The position numbers and the translations under genes are program-made. From Gemmatimonadota bacterium (GTDB lineage: Bacteria; Gemmatimonadota; Gemmatimonadetes; Longimicrobiales; Gaopeijiaceae): a stretch of DNA of 34,331 bases. Below the pieces are notes generated by a model. It had not been told where the DNA came from, ran no database searches, and worked only from the letters and a program-made list of their open reading frames with translations. The stretch covers positions 1 through 34,331 of the forward strand of contig JAJEBS010000188.1 in NCBI GenBank assembly GCA_022822425.1, given 5' to 3'. Positions 23,901 through 32,500 of the stretch are shown one piece after another (the stretch's first letter is position 1; each line of letters opens with the position of its first letter).

Positions 23901-25659
23901 GGAGGGCCTCGAAGGCGTGACCGTGCACGTGAACGGCACGGAGACAGTGACCGACGAGTGGGGCCGCTACATCGCGTCCGGCATCCCCTGGATGAGGGAG
24001 GGGCAGATCTTCGTGCACACCTCCCGGCCGGGTTTCCCGGACACCAAGCCGGACTCCACCAACAACCCCAAAGGCGTCGTCGGCGACGAAGACTACGACC
24101 CGAACTACGACGACGTCCCCGCCTTCGGCGCGAACACGGTGGAGCGACACGACTTCACCCTCAGTGGCGCGAACAACACCTTCACGGTCACGGGCATGGT
24201 TCGCGAGGTCAACACGGGTGCCCCCATCAGCGGTGCGCGGATCCTGGCGGGCGGGAGCAATCCGCTCAACGGCCGGACGACCGGTCGCGGGGATTGGCTG
24301 GGTCAGGTCCGGACGGATAGCAACGGCACCTACACGGCGATCGTCACGGCCACGGGGGTCGGCACGTTTGTCAACATGACGGCGTCGGCGAGCGGTTACA
24401 CCTTCCTCCCCGATGAAGGCATTCCCGTTCACGCCCAGGCCGGAACGACCCACAATGTCGACTTCACCGGCCATTCGCGCGGCAAAGTCGTGGGCAGAGT
24501 GGTGGCTCCGGACGGCACACCCGCCTCGGGGATCACGGTAACCGCCTACGAGGGCACCAACAGTTCCGGCGACGAACTTGCTGACATGACGACCTCGAGC
24601 ACCGGCACCTTCAGCCTTAATGTGGGGGCTTATGGCTCGTTCTTCATCGAGGCCGAAGTCGCGTGCGCTGACAACCCTGTAACGGACGCAGAGATCGATT
24701 TGTGCCGCCAGGAGGCGTTCAGCTGGTTCGATTATCCAGGGGGTCAGATGGGCACCGTCATCAGCGCCGAGCAGCCCGTGCAGTTCGGCGACATTCGGAT
24801 GCGGAGCGTCCAGCCCCGGATCACGGGTGTCAAGCGGCTGACTCATGCGGCCATCGACCTAACTTCCACCCCTATTGCCGTGCCCGGCGACTATCGCCAG
24901 TACGTCGAGGTGTCCTGGGAATACGACCGGGAAGACCATCAAGAGGTCGGTGGTTCCACCGCGTCCGACGCGGTGACCGGAGTCGCGGGTGCCAACGTCG
25001 AACCAACAGCGACTTTGACGTTCGGGTCGTACGATGCTGATGGCACAACAATTACCGCCACTGCCGTGCCCCCGAACGTTGGCGCAGCCCATGAAGGTAC
25101 CGGCACCCAGACCGTGAAGACGAAGTCCGTGATCACCGTCCCCGCCGCCACTCACTACCTGGAGTTCAGCGGCGACATCGTGCTGACAATAACCGGTCGG
25201 ACATTCCAAAACCCCTGGACCACCGCCGGGACCACCGAGAGCCCCTCTGCTTCGTTCAGTGTTGCGGAGGTGAACACAACGGCCGGCGCACCCGTCGTGA
25301 CCAGCAGGACGGCAACCAGCATCGGTCTCCGCTGGACGGGCACGGGCAGCCCGGCATTGCAGCACCGGATCGCCTTGATGATCGGAGACCAGTGGCTCCT
25401 CGTTCCGGATGCCGCCGTGACCACAGCGGCAGTGAGAAGGATTACCACGGGCGCCAACCGGGGCCAGTGGGACCTGACTAATGCTTTGGCTCTCGAGCCG
25501 GGCACCTGGACCAACTTCGCCGGCACCAGTACCGTCACCGTGACCGCAGCCCAACTGGCCGGACCGCTCCAGGTCATGATCCGCACGGGCCAGGGTGCGA
25601 GTGCTGATGCAGCGACTGGCTGGATGTCCTCGCCACCGACGTCCGTCAGCGGAAGCTGA
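20917..25659 (+). CDS. 1580-aa lipoprotein with carboxypeptidase-regulatory/SdrB-like repeats
   Basis: The lipoprotein signal ends F17-T18-A19-C20, followed by a Pro-rich linker (about 24-36). Residues about 38-500 hold five or more tandem beta-sandwich units of 80-100 aa with the repeated pattern GxVxxDGxxLxGVxVTLxG...TDADGxYxFxxLxxGxYTVTISxF. That pattern is typical of carboxypeptidase regulatory-like and SdrB-type prealbumin-like folds. Further, more divergent units run through the middle (about 500-1300), each with G...V.V..........T...G.......P.G. The last about 250 residues include an FN3-like segment (APVVTSRTATSIGLRWTG). No catalytic motif and no membrane anchor other than the lipid were found. 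The protein is probably a long extracellular or periplasmic stalk or adhesin. AAGGGA precedes the ATG. A strong hairpin follows at 25701. Confidence 0.85.
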   Translation: MNRLKLLATATLMALAFTACDEGAPPPVEPPPPPTPVGTISGSVTIDGTATAGITATLSSGATTTTGAGGNFAFSGVEAGTYTVTISGFPEDATFAQVTQSATIATEGQNVQLNFAGEYIRSSAVVGSVVAADAMMSGGDGQPETLAGVTVTLDGEHAMGETMETGMDGGFAFTGLRSGTYTVTISDFPEDVSFETVSVEVEVEVGEVGSADFTGHYIRTSAVEGQVIIDGEGLQGVTVTLNGGPADESHTAMTDADGMYRFEDLRPGDYTVSISDFDTRDYEFAATSQDVSVDLDETGTVSFTGVLLRTSGISGRVSVEGMGLGDIEVTLSGATDASTTTDAGGQYAFAGLAAGDYTVTIAVESDAYVFESMSQARTVGDDDSQIVNFDGQHARTASVGGQLFIDELDKNDMMDAGEHPLAAAGVPVALVGPGVNDQRLSATGPDGSFGFSGLRAGSYQLVVPIDATAAAALAASDVAYGGPGTGYAFDLGVGETKMQAVPFDITHTTVNFSVSLKSGDEMGDALPGASVQLYGANNAMVGSGTTGDDGSVAIKVARAMTSGNMVNAGVSADGYDVADGMTEVSWDPQMRTTEGSNSNDIVNLNVSVNVSGRTVETGHPDSGQPLAGWAIDVMMGDAAVEGAPTALGDDGSASFTTTVESVPASFTFTAADDQDDELDGGEMYEASGGGYTHDGLSLAGDPVDADAIVVTFTTQTLKIYVHHERDQVYGYTGSSLDGDERIGGVVDIHVRHRDANGRPRLFTTAQWDRENNTVIGRGSRAGTYTYTNLPADANVFVTADAADGYMLLDPGSLAAYGDEDGLMGGAFGDDGGWGHTVSLCPLMAVDPTGQDHGECGSFAVVSTYGVTAYVSKRRVRTSGVGFRSSDLPNGSVTHQAGVTVELTPVEGKNLGGNARSRTTASSDDQTTEPDDERRDLDFGTMAAGTYALGLPEGWRATDQDGGRGQSALAPLDGTVALTVEPSTATLYGFVRNARQEGLEGVTVHVNGTETVTDEWGRYIASGIPWMREGQIFVHTSRPGFPDTKPDSTNNPKGVVGDEDYDPNYDDVPAFGANTVERHDFTLSGANNTFTVTGMVREVNTGAPISGARILAGGSNPLNGRTTGRGDWLGQVRTDSNGTYTAIVTATGVGTFVNMTASASGYTFLPDEGIPVHAQAGTTHNVDFTGHSRGKVVGRVVAPDGTPASGITVTAYEGTNSSGDELADMTTSSTGTFSLNVGAYGSFFIEAEVACADNPVTDAEIDLCRQEAFSWFDYPGGQMGTVISAEQPVQFGDIRMRSVQPRITGVKRLTHAAIDLTSTPIAVPGDYRQYVEVSWEYDREDHQEVGGSTASDAVTGVAGANVEPTATLTFGSYDADGTTITATAVPPNVGAAHEGTGTQTVKTKSVITVPAATHYLEFSGDIVLTITGRTFQNPWTTAGTTESPSASFSVAEVNTTAGAPVVTSRTATSIGLRWTGTGSPALQHRIALMIGDQWLLVPDAAVTTAAVRRITTGANRGQWDLTNALALEPGTWTNFAGTSTVTVTAAQLAGPLQVMIRTGQGASADAATGWMSSPPTSVSGS

Positions 25660-25685
25660 CCCCTCCAACCCCATCGACCTAACCG

Positions 25686-28600
25686 ATGGGCAACAGCAGC
25701 AACCCCCCGTCCGGTTCGCCGGGCGGGGGGTTCGCTTTCCGTGAGAGCGACGGCGCCGCGAATAACCGCACACGGGTTTGCATCCCGTTGTTGGCGATCT
25801 GCGCGGCCGCGGCGTGGGCGTCGGGGTGCGGCGACGGCGCCACGCGCCCTCCGTCCGAGGTGCTTCGCGTCGCCAGCGTGACGGTCACGCCCGCGGCCGC
25901 TTCACTCACGGCGCCCGACGCGACCGTGCAACTGGACGCGCGCGTGCTCGACGGCAACGGGCGGGCGATGGTCGGGATCGCGGTGATCTGGACGAGCGTG
26001 CGCCCCGAGGTCGCGAGGGTCGGCGCGTCGGGGCGGGTGGCGGCAGCGGGCAACGGGACGACCACGATCGCGGCGACGGTCGGCGCGACTGCGGGCATGG
26101 CGACGGTGACGGTGGCGGTGGAGAGCGGGGACCGGGGGGTGCTGGCCACGCTCCACGCGGCGACGGACGGGCCGAACTGGGCCGACGACGAGAACTGGCT
26201 GGGCGACGGGCCGCTGCGGGAGTGGCGCGGGGTGGAGACGGACGCGTTCGACCGGGTCGCCCGCCTGGACCTCGGCGGCCGCCGGGACGGGGAGACCGGG
26301 GAGTGGGTGTCGCACGGTCTGCGGGGCTCGATCCCGCCGGAACTGGGGAGTCTCTCGGGCCTGACCTCACTGAACCTGCGCGGCAACGCTCTGGCGGGTC
26401 CGATCCCGCCGGAACTGGGGAATCTCGCCGACCTGGAGGGGCTGTGGCTCGACGGCAACACGCTGGAGGGTGCGATCCCGCCGGAGTTGGGCGCACTCGC
26501 CGGTCTGGAGGAGTTGTCGCTCAACGACAACCAGCTCGATGGTCCGATCCCGGCCGAGCTGGGGAGCCTTGCGCGCCTGAAGTCGCTGATCCTGAGCGGC
26601 AACGCGCTCGAGGGTCCGGTCCCGCCGGAGTTGGGCGCCCTCGCCGGTCTGGAGGGGCTGTGGCTCGACGGCAACCGGCTCGAGGGTCCGATCCCACCGG
26701 AGCTGGGGAGCCTCGCGCACCTGAAGGGGCTGTCCCTGAGCGGCAACGCGCTCGAGGGTCCGGTCCCGCCGGAGCTGGGCGGTCTCAGGCGCCTGGAGTT
26801 CCTGTACCTCGACGGGAACGCGCTGACGGGCGGGCTCCCGCGGACTCTCGCGCGGATCGACGGGCTGGTGCGGTTCGGCTTCGAGCGGAACGCGGGTCTC
26901 TGCGCGCCGGGCACGCCCGAGTTCGTCGCCTGGCTGGACGGGATCGGGGAGCTCGGGGGAGGCCCGTTCTGCAACGAAACGGACCGGGCGGCGCTGGCCG
27001 CGCTGTACGCGGCGGCGGGCGGCGAGGGCTGGACCGACTCGGAAGGCTGGCTGGGCGAGGCGGCGCTCGCGAGGTGGCACGGGGTCGGGACCGACTCCGT
27101 GGGCCGCGTCGCGACCCTCGACCTGGCCGGGAACGGACTCGCGGGGCGGCTCCCCGCGGGTCTGGGCGACCTGGCGGCGATGACGGCGCTGCGCGTCGGC
27201 GACAACGCGCTGTCCGGGCGGCTGCCGCGCACCTTGCTCGACCTGCCGCTGGACGAGCTGGACTACGCCGGCACGGAGCTGTGCGCCCCGGCGGACGAGG
27301 TGTTCCGGGCGTGGCTGGAGGCCATCACCGTGCTGCGGGACACCGGGGCGGAGTGCGCGACGGCCACGGACCGGGAGGTCCTCGAGATGCTCCACGACGC
27401 GACGGGCGGGCGCAACTGGATCGACTCGAGGAACTGGCTCACCGACGCGCCGCTCGAGGAGTGGCGCGGGGTCGAGGTGGACGACCAGGGGAGGATTGTC
27501 GAACTGCGGCTTTGGGACAACGGGCTGGCGGGCCGGCTGCCGCCCGAGCTCGGCGAATTGGTTCACTTGGAGTACCTCCGCTTGAGCGACAACGCGCTCA
27601 CGGGCGCGATTCCGCCGGAGTTCAGCAGTCTATCCGCACTCGCGCACTTGGCACTCAACGGCAACGGCCTCGCTGGCCAGCTGCCGCCCGAACTCGGTTC
27701 GCTTTCAGCTCTCGAGGAACTGCGCGTCGAGAACAACGACTTGTCGGGCTCAGTGCCGCCGGAACTCGGCGGCCTCGCGAGCCTGCGCGGGTTGGGGCTC
27801 ACGGGCAACCCCCGGCTGTCGGGCCCGCTGCCCGCGGAGCTGACGTCGCTCGACCGGCTCGAGCGGCTCCTGGCCGGGGGGACGGGGCTGTGCGCGCCCG
27901 CGGACCCCGCCTTCGCGGCCTGGCTCGACCGGGTTCACACGCGCCGCGTCGTTCCCTGCGCCGAGCGGGAGGCGCCACCGGCGTACCTGGTGCAGGCGGT
28001 GCAGTCGCGCGCGTTCCCGGTCCCGCTGGTCGCGGGCAAGCCGGCACTGCTGCGTGTGTTCCCGACGGCGGCGCGGGCCGCGGGCGTCGGCGTGCCGGCG
28101 GTTCGGGCCCGGTTCTTCGTCGACGGCCGGGAGACACACGTGGAGGACGTTCCGGGTGGGTCCAAAGCGATCCCGGAAGGGGTCGACGAGGGCTCCCTCG
28201 CCACGTCGGTCAGCGCCGAGATTCCGGGGAGCGTGGTGCGTCCCGGTCTCGAGATGGTCGTCGAGGTCGACCCGGACGGAACGCTCGACCCCGCGCTGGG
28301 CGTCGCGCGGCGGATTCCCGCGACCGGCCGGCTCGCGGTCGACGTGCGGACTCTGCCGCCGCTCGAGCTGACGGTCGTTCCGTTCCTGTGGGCGCAGGCC
28401 CCGGACTCCTCGATCCTGGACGCGGTCCGAGGAATGGCGGCGAACCCGGAAGGCCACGCGCTGCTCGCGGACGTGCGCGCGCTGCTCCCGGTGGGCGTGC
28501 TCGATCTGACCGCGCACGAGCCCGTGCTGAGCTCGAGCAACGATGCCCACCGCCTGCTCGAGGAGACGGAGGCGATCCGCGCGCTGGAGGGCGGGGGCGG

Positions 28601-29438
28601 CCACTACCTGGGCACGATGGCGGGCCCGGTGACGGGGCCCTCCGGGGTGGCGTTTCTCCCCGGCCGGGCCGGCTTCTCGATTCCCCGGTCGGGCACCATC
28701 GCGCACGAACTCGGCCACAACCTGGGCCTCCGCCACGCGCCGTGCAGCGGCGCGGGCGACCCGGACCCGTCGTTCCCCCATCCGGACGGATCGGCGGGGG
28801 CCTGGGGCTACGACTTCGCGCGCGGCGAACTGGTGCGTCCCTCGACCCCGGACCTGATGTCGTACTGCGGCCCCCCCGACGGGATCAGCGACTACCATTT
28901 CGCCAACGCACTGCGCTACCGGCTGTCCGAGGCGCGCAAGGCGGCGGTTCCGGCCGCCGCCCCGGCGAGGTCGCTCCTGCTGTGGGGCGGCGCGGACGCC
29001 GACGGCGCGCCGTTCCTGAACCCGGTCTTCGTCGTCGAAGCGCCGCCGGCGCTCCCGGATTCGGGCGGCGCGTACACGCTGACGGGCCGGACCGCGCGCC
29101 GGACCGAGCTCTTCTCGATCCGCTTCGCGATGCCCCGGACGGCCGACGGCGACGGCGGGTCCGGCTTCGCGTTCGTGCTGCCGGCGGAGCCCGGCTGGGC
29201 GAGCGAGCTTGCCGGCATCACGCTCGCCGGTCCCGGCGGAACGTTCGCCCTGAACGACGACAGCGACCTCCCGACGGCCGTCCTGCGCGACCCCCGCACC
29301 CGACGGGTGCGGGGCATCCTGCGCGAGGTGCCGACCCCGGCCCGGGCCGCCATGGACGCGGAACGCTCGGCAGCGGGGCTGGAGTTCGAGGTCCTTTTCA
29401 GCCGCGGCCTACCGGACGCGGCGGCGTGGCGGCGATGA
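25686..29438 (+). CDS. Lipoprotein with Big2-like, LRR and zincin metalloprotease domains
   Basis: This encodes 1250 aa from the ATG at 25686, with a lipobox A45-S46-G47-C48; the N-terminal 30 residues before the hydrophobic core are unusual and their codons form a terminator-like hairpin, so the true start is uncertain. A Big2-like Ig domain covers about residues 57-142. Three LRR modules follow (about 148-430, 431-559, 560-730), each led by a segment such as LATLHAATDGPNW with a W-rich turn, then plant-type repeats GxIPPELGxLxxLxxLxLxxN. Residues about 755-1100 hold a metalloprotease with H1007-E-L-G-H1011-x-x-G-x-x-H1017 and a Met-turn at M1058 in LMSYCG. The end is beta-rich. The full zinc site suggests an active secreted protease presented on an LRR-binding stalk. 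No ribosome site is evident. Confidence 0.85.
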   Translation: MGNSSNPPSGSPGGGFAFRESDGAANNRTRVCIPLLAICAAAAWASGCGDGATRPPSEVLRVASVTVTPAAASLTAPDATVQLDARVLDGNGRAMVGIAVIWTSVRPEVARVGASGRVAAAGNGTTTIAATVGATAGMATVTVAVESGDRGVLATLHAATDGPNWADDENWLGDGPLREWRGVETDAFDRVARLDLGGRRDGETGEWVSHGLRGSIPPELGSLSGLTSLNLRGNALAGPIPPELGNLADLEGLWLDGNTLEGAIPPELGALAGLEELSLNDNQLDGPIPAELGSLARLKSLILSGNALEGPVPPELGALAGLEGLWLDGNRLEGPIPPELGSLAHLKGLSLSGNALEGPVPPELGGLRRLEFLYLDGNALTGGLPRTLARIDGLVRFGFERNAGLCAPGTPEFVAWLDGIGELGGGPFCNETDRAALAALYAAAGGEGWTDSEGWLGEAALARWHGVGTDSVGRVATLDLAGNGLAGRLPAGLGDLAAMTALRVGDNALSGRLPRTLLDLPLDELDYAGTELCAPADEVFRAWLEAITVLRDTGAECATATDREVLEMLHDATGGRNWIDSRNWLTDAPLEEWRGVEVDDQGRIVELRLWDNGLAGRLPPELGELVHLEYLRLSDNALTGAIPPEFSSLSALAHLALNGNGLAGQLPPELGSLSALEELRVENNDLSGSVPPELGGLASLRGLGLTGNPRLSGPLPAELTSLDRLERLLAGGTGLCAPADPAFAAWLDRVHTRRVVPCAEREAPPAYLVQAVQSRAFPVPLVAGKPALLRVFPTAARAAGVGVPAVRARFFVDGRETHVEDVPGGSKAIPEGVDEGSLATSVSAEIPGSVVRPGLEMVVEVDPDGTLDPALGVARRIPATGRLAVDVRTLPPLELTVVPFLWAQAPDSSILDAVRGMAANPEGHALLADVRALLPVGVLDLTAHEPVLSSSNDAHRLLEETEAIRALEGGGGHYLGTMAGPVTGPSGVAFLPGRAGFSIPRSGTIAHELGHNLGLRHAPCSGAGDPDPSFPHPDGSAGAWGYDFARGELVRPSTPDLMSYCGPPDGISDYHFANALRYRLSEARKAAVPAAAPARSLLLWGGADADGAPFLNPVFVVEAPPALPDSGGAYTLTGRTARRTELFSIRFAMPRTADGDGGSGFAFVLPAEPGWASELAGITLAGPGGTFALNDDSDLPTAVLRDPRTRRVRGILREVPTPARAAMDAERSAAGLEFEVLFSRGLPDAAAWRR
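25701..25732 (+). terminator. Strong 14-bp hairpin with TTCG loop, overlapping the next gene's 5' end
   Basis: AACCCCCCGTCCGG (25701-25714) pairs with CCGGGCGGGGGGTT (25719-25732) around a TTCG loop, with one G-T pair. A short T-rich tail follows (CGCTTTCC). A second hairpin, CCCATCG (25670-25676) with CGATGGG (25684-25690), precedes it and covers the ATG of the next gene. The strong stem likely ends transcription of the 20917-25659 gene. Confidence 0.65.
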
Positions 29439-29491
29439 CGAGGCCACGGGACCCCAAGGTTCGCCAACCAATCGAGATGGATTTCACACAC

Positions 29492-29510
29492 AGACGCGCA
29501 CACGTCTTTT
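29492..29510 (+). terminator. Short hairpin with T-run
   Basis: AGACG (29492-29496) pairs with CGTCT (29503-29507) around CGCACA, with TTT following. It is in the 97-bp gap after the LRR-protease gene. The 5-bp stem is weak, so termination may be partial. Confidence 0.35.
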
Positions 29511-29535
29511 CCACCGCGCGGAAGGAGGCGGCAAG

Positions 29536-32500
29536 ATGATTCGGAACAGACTGGGCCTGCCGGCCCGCTTCCTCATGGTTGCCACCGCGGTGGCCTGCTG
29601 GATTCCGTTCGTTCCCGCGGCGGCCGTGGGCATGCCGTTGGTTCAGACACCACCTCCGCCACCGACGAATCTGAACGCGAACCTCGAGGGGGCTTCGGTC
29701 CGTCTCACCTGGACAGCTTCGACGCCGTTGCCCGGCGAGAGCCCGGTCACCGGCTACAGGATCCGGATGTACTATCGCCCCGACCTCCATGACTGGACCG
29801 ACCTCGTGCCCAACACTGGCAACACGGACCTCACCTACCTGCACACAGCTCCCCCTCGGGGCACCACGGTGCATTATCAGGTCGCCGCGATCAACGCTGC
29901 AGAAAGGGTGGGAAGCCCTTCGAATAACGCCATGGTCGTCACCCCAACGGGGACCGGGACAACGGGTGCTGAACCCGGCAATCTCAGGGCGATCGCCGCC
30001 GGACCTACCACCATCACCCTCTCCTGGAACCGACCGACAGTGACCGGCGGGAACACGATCACCGGTTACCAGGTGGAGGAGTCGGCGAATGGCAGTCCCC
30101 CGTGGACGCTGCTGACGCCCACGCCCACGAACGTGACCGTGTATCAGCGTGTGGGTCTCCCGGCAGGCGTCACCCGCTACTACCGGGTCAGGGCGGTGTA
30201 CGTCAACCTCGTCTCCTACGGGCCCTGGGCGTACGCGCAAGCCACCACGGCGACAACCCGGACACCGGCTGCACCCCAGAACCTGAGGGCGACGGCCGCC
30301 GGCTCGACGGTCATCAACCTCGACTGGGACGCGCCGGCCTCGAACGGCGGGAGCGCAATTACAGGCTACCAGGTCCACGTGTTAGCGAGTGACGGCAGTT
30401 GGAGCCTGCTCGGGACACCGGTCGCCGGCGTGACGGAGTTCAGCGATGCGACCGCCGCAGTGGGGGTTACCCGCCGCTACCGGGTCAGAGCGGTGAACGC
30501 CAACGGTGCGGGAGCCCCGGCATTCGTGAACGCCACAGCGGACGCCGGGACGCCGGGGCCGCCCCGCGACCTGACGGCCAGCGCCGAGGGCGCGTCGGTG
30601 ATCGAGTTGGACTGGCGGGCGCCGAGCGATGCGGGAGGCGCGGCGGTCACGGGCTACTGGATCGAGTGGTCGGCCAACGGCGTCATCTGGAATGTCCTCG
30701 AACGCAACCATCGAGCTACCGACTACAGGGACGTCGGTCTCTCGCCCGGCACCACCCGGCATTACAGAGTTGCGGCGATCAACCGGCATGGGCAGGGGGA
30801 GTGGTCGGACGAGGCGCAGGCCACGACGAGCCGCCCGCCGGGGAGACCGACGGGCCTCACTGCCCGGGCCCAGGGAACGTCGAGGATCGAGCTGGAATGG
30901 ACCACGCCCACGGACGGGGGGCCGGTCACCGGCTACTGGGTCGAGTGGTCGAGCACCGGAACCGGCAGGTGGACGCGGCGCGTGATGAATTCGAGAGCCA
31001 CCTCATACAACGACACCGGCCTAAGCGCCGGCACCACCCGTCATTACCGCGTTGCAGCGATCAACACGGCGGGTGAAGGCCCCTGGTCGAGGGTCGTCCA
31101 GGCGACCACCGAAGTCAGCGTTCCGGGCGCGCCCGGAAGCTTCAGCGTGAACCCGAACGGCCTCAGGGGAAGCACCGAGCTCCGCCTCACCTGGAGACCC
31201 CCGTCCAACACTGGCGGGAGCCCCATCACCGGCTACCGCATCGAGTGGAGTTCCACCGGTACCTGGCCCGGAACATTCCTCCTGCCCGGCCCCAGCGGCA
31301 CGGCCACCACCTACGTGGACACCGGTCTCGCCCCCAACACGACCCGGTACTATCGGGTGCGCGCGATCAACGCCCAGGGGCAGGGGAACCCCTCGACCGC
31401 GGTCCCAGGCACCACCAACGCCGCACGGCCCGGCCAGCCCCGGAACCTGCGCGCGAGAGCAGCGGGGCCGACCAGCATCACCCTCGCCTGGGAAGCGCCG
31501 GCCAGCGACGGCGGGGAGCGGATCACCGGCTACACGATTCGGAGGCGCGGTCCCAATGACGGAACCTGGATCACGATCCCTCGCAACACGGGTCCGCAGG
31601 AGACCACATTCACGGACACGAGCCTGCAGCCGGCCAGCGCCTACCGGTACCAGGTGGCGGCAATCAACCGCTTGGGAGCCGGCCAGTGGTCCTTCGAGGT
31701 GAGCACGAGCACCTACGCCCAGGCCCCCGGGGCGCCGGTCGGGCTGACGGCCCGGGCGGTGGGCACCTCGCGCATCGACCTGTCGTGGAGTGCGCCCCGC
31801 AACACCGGGGGCGCCCCCATCCTCGGCTACCGGATCGAGGCCTCCGACGACGGGGGCAGGACCTGGAACATCATCGTTCGCCGCAACACCAACTCGACAA
31901 CGACGACGGCCTCCGACGTGAACCTCCAGCCCGCGACCACGCGGCACTACCGGGTCGCCGCGATCAACACCGCAGGGACCGGGCCGTTCTCGAACACCGC
32001 GCGCGCGACGACCGAAGCCACCGTGCCGGGCGCGCCCCGGAGTCTCGACGCGGAGGCCGACGGCACCTCCCGGATCGAACTCTCCTGGCTAGCGCCCACG
32101 AGAGACGGCGGGTCGCGCGTCACCGGCTACCGCATCGAAGTGTCTGAAGACGGGGGCGCCCGCTGGGAGGACCTGGTGACCAACTCTCACAACACGCGCA
32201 CGACCTACGTGCACACGGGACTTGAGCCGGCCACCAGGCGCCACTACCGCGTCTCGGCGATCAACCGGATCGGCGTGAGCCCGGCGTCGCGGGTGGTGAG
32301 CGCCATTACCGACGCGACTGTGCCCCACGCGCCCACCGGGCTGGTGGCCACCGCGGTTGCGCCCACGCAGATCGACCTGTTCTGGCTCGCGCCCGCCTAC
32401 GATGGCGGCGCCACCGTCACCGGCTACCGCATCGAGGTCTCGGAAGACGGCACCACGTGGACGGATCTGGTGGTCAACACCGGGTCCAGGGCCACCGCCT

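Noticed and set aside
22066..24846. 926-codon open frame on the minus strand
   Set aside because: It is antisense to the large repeat lipoprotein, with Arg/Val/Gly-rich sequence and no motifs. It is a GC-rich codon shadow.
25778..29539. 1253-codon open frame on the plus strand, overlapping the LRR-protease gene
   Set aside because: It is an alternate-frame shadow with Arg/Gly/Pro-rich sequence. The LRR frame has clear repeats and a zinc-site motif; this one has none.
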